Shown here: in pieces, positions 59,509 through 64,000 of the stretch
How positions within the stretch are numbered: the stretch's first letter is position 1
How the letters are laid out: every line of letters begins with the position of its first letter
Source: an uncultured Bacteroidota bacterium
Lineage (GTDB): Bacteria > Bacteroidota > Bacteroidia > Flavobacteriales > Schleiferiaceae
DNA length: 64,000 nucleotides
NCBI GenBank assembly: GCA_913057235.1
Contig: CAJXNI010000003.1
Span: 62,001 to 126,000, forward strand
Direction: 5' to 3'
Notes under the pieces: model-generated
Database searches by the model: none
The model's input: only the letters and a program-made list of their open reading frames with translations
Told to the model about the DNA's origin: nothing
Made by a program: the position numbers and the translations under genes

Positions 59509-59835
59509 TTAAGAAACAGCTTCTTCTTCGATATTTAGAACAGTGAGTTGATTGAACAAACTTTTTTTAAAAGCCTCATTCATGGTCGAAGAACAGCCAC
59601 TGAGCTCTACGTAACATTTTCCCTCTTCTGGGAAGGTGTGTACCGCTAAATGACTTTCACTAAGCAACCAAATAGCCGTGTAACCTTGGGGCGAAAAATG
59701 ATGTTCATTAAAGCCCACAATCCCATAGCCGGCTTCTTTTAACAGGTTGTCAAAATCGGCTTTAAGCCGATGCGACTCGGTTTCTTTGATCCAAGCTCGG
59801 AAGTTATAAATACGAGTTCTTTTTGTGTACGCCAT
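59509..59835 (-). CDS. speD: S-adenosylmethionine decarboxylase (pyruvoyl type)
   Basis: A 108-residue prokaryotic AdoMetDC, which makes decarboxylated SAM for spermidine synthesis. The precursor cuts itself between E60 and S61 in SESHLAVHTFPE, and the serine becomes the pyruvoyl group; H66 and C81 (ELSGC) are the other catalytic residues. It lies 4 bases after the spermidine synthase gene on the same strand and is the last gene of the minus-strand series starting with the pspA-like gene. Confidence 0.95.
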   Translation of the reverse strand: MAYTKRTRIYNFRAWIKETESHRLKADFDNLLKEAGYGIVGFNEHHFSPQGYTAIWLLSESHLAVHTFPEEGKCYVELSGCSSTMNEAFKKSLFNQLTVLNIEEEAVS

Positions 59836-59839
59836 GTCT

Positions 59840-61390
59840 TTAGTAAAGATCCCAATTTCCGTTAAGGTAATAACGGTACAAAACGGGATTTTGAATTTTA
59901 TTGATTTCTACTGAGTCTTGGGGGAAGCCATAAATGTCTTTGCCAAATGAAGTAATAAGCTGCATAGCCTCGTGGTTGAGCCAGCGAGTGGGCACCTGCT
60001 CAGGTTTAAGGCTTTGTATTTTAGCTTTTAAGGCATCGGGGGAACCTTTAAAACCTTTAGCGCCCAGCACCCAACCCCATTCACCTAAGGTAAGCACCTG
60101 ATTGTGCAGCGGAACGGTTTTAAAATTAGCGGCTTGCATGGTTTTATCAATGCAAACAAAGGCCTTAGTGGCATAGTACGGGCTGCCGGCCTGCGTAACC
60201 AGGGCACCGGCTGGCCTTAGCGCCCGGTAGCACAAATGGTAAAATTCCTCAGTGTATAGGCGATTCAGTTCTACAGAGCGGGGGTCGGGCAGATCTACCA
60301 GAATAAGGTCAAAGAACTGTTGGGTTTGCTCCAGATAGTTGAAGCCATCTTTGTTTAAAATGGTCACCTTAGGGTGATTTAAAGCATTTTGATTTAGCTC
60401 AGTAAGTACGGGATGCTTTTGCCCCAGGTTGGTCATCACAGAATCCAAATCAATGAGCGTGATGGATTTAACCTGCGGGTATTTTAATACTTCTCGAGCC
60501 GCGCACCCATCGCCTCCGCCTAAAATGAGAATGTCTTGTTTTTGGTCTAGCAGCTGCATGGCAGGGTGTACCAAAGGCTCGTGATATTTATCCTCATCTA
60601 TAGTGCTTAGCTGTTGATTGCCATTTAAATACAACCAGTATTCATTTTTCCACTGCGTGATTATTATACGCTGATACTTACTCTGTTTAGCGTAGATAAT
60701 TTTGTCGTCATAGCGGGCCTGCTCGCCATACAGAATAATGGGCTGGGCCAAAAATATGCCTGTGGTAATGATGGCAATTAAACCCACTCCTGAGAAGGTA
60801 ATGGTCCTTTGGCGTGCCCGCGATAGCTCAGAGCGCACCGTGTAAAAAAGCGTAAGGGCCACCAGCAGATTGAGGGCGCCCAAGATAAATGGTGTATAGG
60901 TGAGGCCAAGAATGGGCAACCCTACAAAGGCAAAGAACAAACCGCCCACCAGGCTACCCAGGTAATCTTTTTCCATCACACGGGCTACATTCAGGCGCAG
61001 GCTTTCAAATTGCTCGTTCAGCCGAATTACCAGGGGTATTTCCAATCCAATGAGCACGCCAATACAAATGCTGAGACTGTAAATGAAAATGCCGGTATAC
61101 TCTGTAAATCCCGCCAAGGTATAGGAAAGGGTAGAGGAAAATGAAACCAACAGGCTCAGTAAGAACTCAACTGCAATAAATTTTAACAGCAAGTTACTTT
61201 TAAAAAATTGGCTTAATCTACTGCCCAGGCCCATTGAAAAGAGCATAACCGATACAATTAGTGACCATTGCACCGCTGAATCACCAATAAAATAGGTGGC
61301 CAGGGTAGACAAAATATATTCGGCCACAATGCCACTAAGGCCGGTGGCAAAGAGGGCTAACTTTAAAACCGGTGATTTTTTAAGGGCCAT
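59840..61390 (-). CDS. speE: membrane-anchored spermidine synthase
   Basis: About 516 residues. The first half has six to seven membrane helices (LALFATGLSGIVAEYILS, VMLFSMGLGSRLSQFF, SICIGVLIGLEIP), the second is a polyamine aminopropyltransferase with LILGGGDGCAARE for decarboxylated SAM and VDLPDPRSVELNRLYTEEFY with the catalytic Asp. It transfers aminopropyl groups to putrescine. The ATG at 61390 overlaps the DUF350 gene stop (TAATG); an upstream ATG at 61402 is also possible. It is followed at 4 bases by speD. The membrane form is typical of clusters with DUF350 genes. Confidence 0.9.
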   Translation of the reverse strand: MALKKSPVLKLALFATGLSGIVAEYILSTLATYFIGDSAVQWSLIVSVMLFSMGLGSRLSQFFKSNLLLKFIAVEFLLSLLVSFSSTLSYTLAGFTEYTGIFIYSLSICIGVLIGLEIPLVIRLNEQFESLRLNVARVMEKDYLGSLVGGLFFAFVGLPILGLTYTPFILGALNLLVALTLFYTVRSELSRARQRTITFSGVGLIAIITTGIFLAQPIILYGEQARYDDKIIYAKQSKYQRIIITQWKNEYWLYLNGNQQLSTIDEDKYHEPLVHPAMQLLDQKQDILILGGGDGCAAREVLKYPQVKSITLIDLDSVMTNLGQKHPVLTELNQNALNHPKVTILNKDGFNYLEQTQQFFDLILVDLPDPRSVELNRLYTEEFYHLCYRALRPAGALVTQAGSPYYATKAFVCIDKTMQAANFKTVPLHNQVLTLGEWGWVLGAKGFKGSPDALKAKIQSLKPEQVPTRWLNHEAMQLITSFGKDIYGFPQDSVEINKIQNPVLYRYYLNGNWDLY

Positions 61391-62277
61391 TAAATGCACC
61401 AAACAATCAGCACCGATCCACCAATGTAGCCAATGGCTTCTACCAATGCTGCTCCAACATTCGGTTTATCTTGCCGGGCAATCTCATCGCTGAGGCTGCG
61501 GCCGGGCAGCAAAATTTTATCTACCAAAGTGCGGATGATGGGCAAGAATACCAAGCCAATGCCCGCCTCATAGGCTACCTCCAGCAAGGTTTCATTCCAG
61601 CTGGCAAAATCGCCCATGAGGCCATTGCGAATTAAATTGGCAATGGCAATTAAGGCGGCTGCAAAACCTAATCCTGCCGCAGCATTGTCTTTCTCAATTT
61701 CTGCGTGCACATCATAATTGGTGATTTTATTGTACAACCAGGCGGTAACAAGAATAAGCACCTGTCCTAACGCCCAATAGGCAATGGCCGTGTAAATGCC
61801 AAAAGCTACATTGCCACTCTCACCCGTAATAGCGCCAAAAATGATCAGTCCGGCTGAAAAGTAGTTAGCCGCTTCAATGAGGCCCATGCCCACATTTTGG
61901 TCTTCGGTAATTTCCTTCCAAACCGAGAAGCGCCTCAGTGTAATCTTGTCCATAATGAGCGATGACAGGTTGAGCAGCACAATGGCCAGTACCCCGTAAA
62001 TAGCCATGTCTATTAAGTCTGAAATTAATCCAAAAGATGCCCCATATACCGCGCTTCCCACCGCTAAAATGAGTCCTGCAAAGTAGCCTACGTAGCCAAA
62101 GCTAAAGGCCAGATTGTCTTTGGTGATGAGCTCGTGGGTAACGGCAATTTTAGATTTTACCGCTTTAAAAATGAGTTTGCCAATGTAAAGTAAAACTACA
62201 CTGGCTGAGAGGTAAATTAAGAACAGCAGAAAAGCATTCAGCCATTCATTTTCTACAAGAATAGTGGTCATTTTCAA
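61390..62277 (-). CDS. DUF350 family membrane protein (two repeats)
   Basis: A 295-residue membrane protein with eight hydrophobic segments in two DUF350 repeats of about 70 residues each (ITKDNLAFSFGYVGYFAGLILA; KDNAAAGLGFAAALIAIANL). The family includes E. coli YjfL. Its stop overlaps the start of the membrane spermidine synthase gene by one base, and the lipoprotein gene is 14 bases upstream. It is probably in the inner membrane; biochemical function is not known. Confidence 0.85.
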   Translation of the reverse strand: MKMTTILVENEWLNAFLLFLIYLSASVVLLYIGKLIFKAVKSKIAVTHELITKDNLAFSFGYVGYFAGLILAVGSAVYGASFGLISDLIDMAIYGVLAIVLLNLSSLIMDKITLRRFSVWKEITEDQNVGMGLIEAANYFSAGLIIFGAITGESGNVAFGIYTAIAYWALGQVLILVTAWLYNKITNYDVHAEIEKDNAAAGLGFAAALIAIANLIRNGLMGDFASWNETLLEVAYEAGIGLVFLPIIRTLVDKILLPGRSLSDEIARQDKPNVGAALVEAIGYIGGSVLIVWCI

Positions 62278-62291
62278 GGTTGTTTAGAGAA

Positions 62292-63044
62292 TTATTTTCC
62301 ACTGCCAAATCCGCGGGAGCGTGAAGACGAGCGACTACGAAAGCGAGAGGTGCTGCGCGTGCGGCTGGCGCTGCGTTTTACCCGGCTGCGCACATTACTC
62401 TTAAAACTGCTGCTGCGGCTATTCCAGGTGCTACGGGCACTGCGGTTGCGGGTGTGGGTGCCGTTGGTGCCAAAGCGGGTGTTACCACCTGAAGTACCGT
62501 AATAGGTGCGACCGTAGGGATAGTAATTTCTGCGGTAATTGTTCCAGCCGCCATAGTAAATGGGGCTGTAGCCGAAACCAAAGAGGCTGCGCATGAACGC
62601 ATACTGCCCGTAAAATTCCCAAAAGCTGGTGCCGTTGTTGCCTTGTTTCCACTGACCGTACTTCTCATTACCCACGTAATTATTGTAGCCCGGTGGTGTC
62701 GTTTTTTTCTCAACCACACCATTGGTTTTAGTCACCAGCGCCATGCCCATGTCATTTACATGCTCTTCAAAATAGGGTGCAGGAACCCGTTGCCATTCCG
62801 TGATATTTTCAATTAGGGTGTCTTGCCCTGCGGGTTCTTTTAAAACGCGGTATTTGTGCAGGTAATGCTCTTTTTCCTGATCAAAGTCCATGTCATACAA
62901 CAAAATGCTGTAGTTCTCTAAGGAGGCCAAATCACGAATAATATTGTCAATGGGTTTTTTCTCAAAGGGTGGTGGTCCACTCTGGCAGCTCCATATGCCG
63001 AGCATAGCGAGTAGTAGGAGGCCTGCCGGTATAATTTTTTTCAT
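62292..63044 (-). CDS. lipoprotein with Arg/Ser-rich C-terminal tail
   Basis: A 250-residue lipoprotein (LLLLAMLGIWSC, C20). Residues about 30-125 form a globular domain (ENYSILLYDMDFDQEKEHYLHKYRV, WQRVPAPYFEEHV). A glycine/tyrosine/asparagine-rich stretch (YGGWNNYRRNYYPYGRTYYG) then passes into about 60 residues of Arg-Ser-Thr-Gly repeats (RSARSTWNSRSSS, SRFRSRSSSRSRGFGSGK). It is the third gene of the pspA-DUF4178-DUF350-speE-speD series. I know no characterised homologue; the cationic tail could bind a polyanion, but this is inference. Confidence 0.75.
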   Translation of the reverse strand: MKKIIPAGLLLLAMLGIWSCQSGPPPFEKKPIDNIIRDLASLENYSILLYDMDFDQEKEHYLHKYRVLKEPAGQDTLIENITEWQRVPAPYFEEHVNDMGMALVTKTNGVVEKKTTPPGYNNYVGNEKYGQWKQGNNGTSFWEFYGQYAFMRSLFGFGYSPIYYGGWNNYRRNYYPYGRTYYGTSGGNTRFGTNGTHTRNRSARSTWNSRSSSFKSNVRSRVKRSASRTRSTSRFRSRSSSRSRGFGSGK

Positions 63045-63093
63045 GGGATATTTTGGTTTTCTGCGTGAGCGAATTTAATCTTTCCCCAGGCAA

Positions 63094-63645
63094 TTAGCCT
63101 TTGTTACGGGGGAGGATATTTGAAATTTCAAACTCCTTTATCAATTTACCATGACTAGCTTCAAAAGAGTTCTCACCCCACTGCTCTAGGGTTAGACAAT
63201 GGGTTTCTTCATCGTTATAATAATCCCAGGCTATAAACTCTTCCCAGTTTTCATCCACATCTTCATCCGCTGCGTTTTTAAAATACCCCGGGCTCTCGCC
63301 TTCTAAGTGATAGGTTTTATTTTCAAAAACTATTTGGCGGGGTGCTTTAAAACGGCCATCTACTCTGGCATCAAAATCAACTGAGAGTTTGCGCAGTTTT
63401 AGCTTGGAGCTTATGCTAATTTCAAGCTCATCAGCTTCATCAACGGAAAGATAATATGATTTCTCTCCGTTATTTATTTTGAATTCCTTGCTAAAATCTT
63501 CATGACCCCAGTCGTATTCATACACTTCTTTTACTTCCCAGGTACTTAAATCGTACTCAAAGATGTAGCCCAAATCTAAATCTCGCACGGTGCGGCTATT
63601 GGGCTTGGGGTCTTCTTTTTTTCGGTTGAATAATTTGTTAAACAT
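63094..63645 (-). CDS. DUF4178-type protein
   Basis: A 183-residue soluble acidic protein. TVRDLDLGYIFEYDLSTWEV and VYEYDWGHED, with a later EEFIAWDYYNDEETHCLTLEQWGE segment, are typical of DUF4178 proteins. The family is found with PspA and DUF350 genes in many bacteria. It lies 49 bases before the lipoprotein gene and 60 after the pspA-like gene, all on the minus strand. Biochemical role is not known. Confidence 0.75.
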   Translation of the reverse strand: MFNKLFNRKKEDPKPNSRTVRDLDLGYIFEYDLSTWEVKEVYEYDWGHEDFSKEFKINNGEKSYYLSVDEADELEISISSKLKLRKLSVDFDARVDGRFKAPRQIVFENKTYHLEGESPGYFKNAADEDVDENWEEFIAWDYYNDEETHCLTLEQWGENSFEASHGKLIKEFEISNILPRNKG

Positions 63646-63665
63646 GTTAAAGCAGTAGTAAAACC

Positions 63666-63698
63666 AAGAAGGCCGTTTCCATAGAAAACAGCCTTCTT
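63666..63698 (-). terminator. hairpin between pspA-like and DUF4178 genes
   Basis: AAGAAGGC pairs with GCCTTCTT, and GTTT with AAAC inside, with one mismatch. The T run after it is short (GGTTTT), so it may be a partial terminator or processing site lowering expression of the genes downstream. Confidence 0.45.
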
Positions 63699-63705
63699 CA
63701 ACTAA

Positions 63706-64000
63706 TTACTCATTTGATTTTTTAGCCTTCATTTTCGCTTTTAAGGCGGCCAAATCAGAGCTGGCACTAGTGGCGTTGCTATCACCCAGGGCGCTGTTAA
63801 TCTCCTCATCTAAAGAGCGACTTTCCCCGGCAATATCACCGTAGCTTTCAGCCAAAGCCTCTTCTTGCGCCACTTTTTCTTTCATGCGCTCCAACATGTT
63901 TACCGTTCCGCTGGAGTCAATTTGGCTCATTTGCTTGTTAATATTCTTTGTGGCTGAACTCACTTTTACCCGTGCTTTAAGCGTTTTCAGCTCATTTTCA
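63706..64000 (-). CDS. PspA/IM30 family protein, C-terminal part (cut by window edge)
   Basis: The last 98 codons of a coiled-coil protein; its start lies past 64000. The visible sequence (ELKTLKARVKVSSATKNINKQMSQ, VNMLERMKEKVAQEEALAESYGD) is the PspA/Vipp1 helical hairpin end with the short acidic tail SALGDSN and a basic terminus KAKMKAKKSNE. PspA proteins bind stressed or bent inner membrane. It begins the minus-strand series DUF4178, lipoprotein, DUF350, speE, speD. Confidence 0.8.
   Translation of the reverse strand, partial: ENELKTLKARVKVSSATKNINKQMSQIDSSGTVNMLERMKEKVAQEEALAESYGDIAGESRSLDEEINSALGDSNATSASSDLAALKAKMKAKKSNE

Noticed and set aside
62300-62460. Repeated short units considered as CRISPR or tandem repeat
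   Set aside because: The repeats are Arg/Ser codons of the lipoprotein tail; there are no constant repeats with unique spacers.

Overview
The window looks like chromosomal DNA from a marine-type member of the Bacteroidota, probably Flavobacteriales and perhaps close to the Cryomorphaceae/Schleiferiaceae (family level is inference). The grounds are four secreted proteins with type IX secretion (T9SS) sorting tails (three type A, one type B), a kinase with Reg_prop and Y_Y_Y domains paired with a LytTR regulator, many start codons without a Shine-Dalgarno sequence, and repeated matches to the Bacteroidota promoter box TAnnTTTG just upstream of genes. Coding density is high and no gene-free stretch exceeds 300 bases. 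I see no prophage, insertion sequence, CRISPR array or rRNA. One tRNA gene (Val, anticodon TAC) is present.

Layout. 1-1901: arginine decarboxylase and the start of agmatinase (putrescine synthesis). 2049-5554: a PurN-like formyltransferase and a translationally coupled pair of outer-membrane barrel proteins, one with a helix-hairpin-helix domain. 5600-9232: a LytS/LytTR-type two-component pair. 9210-11627: purE, purK, a SprT-like metallopeptidase and a 45-residue lipoprotein, joined by 4-nt overlaps. 11657-13156: Mla-type ABC permease and ATPase. 13216-17474: two paralogous T9SS proteins in tandem. 17582-24153: glycine dehydrogenase gcvP, a UbiA-like membrane protein, and the kynurenine genes kynU and kmo. 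24232-29537: another T9SS protein and a large beta-propeller/outer-membrane-barrel protein. 29613-30120: a decayed MscS channel. 30117-38356: a minus-strand run of nth, dsbD, tilS, pabB, a collapsed hybrid kinase and lpdA. 38485-44717: an HTH-Fic protein, prfB, a very large T9SS type B protein and an ArsC-like reductase. 44761-50542: a GT39-like membrane protein, oligopeptidase B, a dienoyl-CoA reductase and a phosphodiesterase lipoprotein. 50549-57092: TPR lipoprotein, recA, comM and several unrecognised proteins. 57180-59504: asparaginase, tRNA-Val, a Bax-inhibitor-1 protein and a nuclease.

The most interesting block is 59509-64000. It is one minus-strand series running pspA-like gene, DUF4178 protein, a lipoprotein with an Arg/Ser-rich tail, a double-DUF350 membrane protein, a membrane-anchored spermidine synthase and S-adenosylmethionine decarboxylase. 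This resembles a widespread but poorly understood association of polyamine-forming enzymes with PspA/DUF350 membrane proteins (compare E. coli yjfIJKLMC). Arginine decarboxylase and agmatinase at the other end of the window would supply putrescine to it. Several genes (prfB, tilS, the lipoprotein ahead of the SprT-like gene) have a promoter box ending only 4-5 nt before the start codon, which suggests leaderless or nearly leaderless transcripts.
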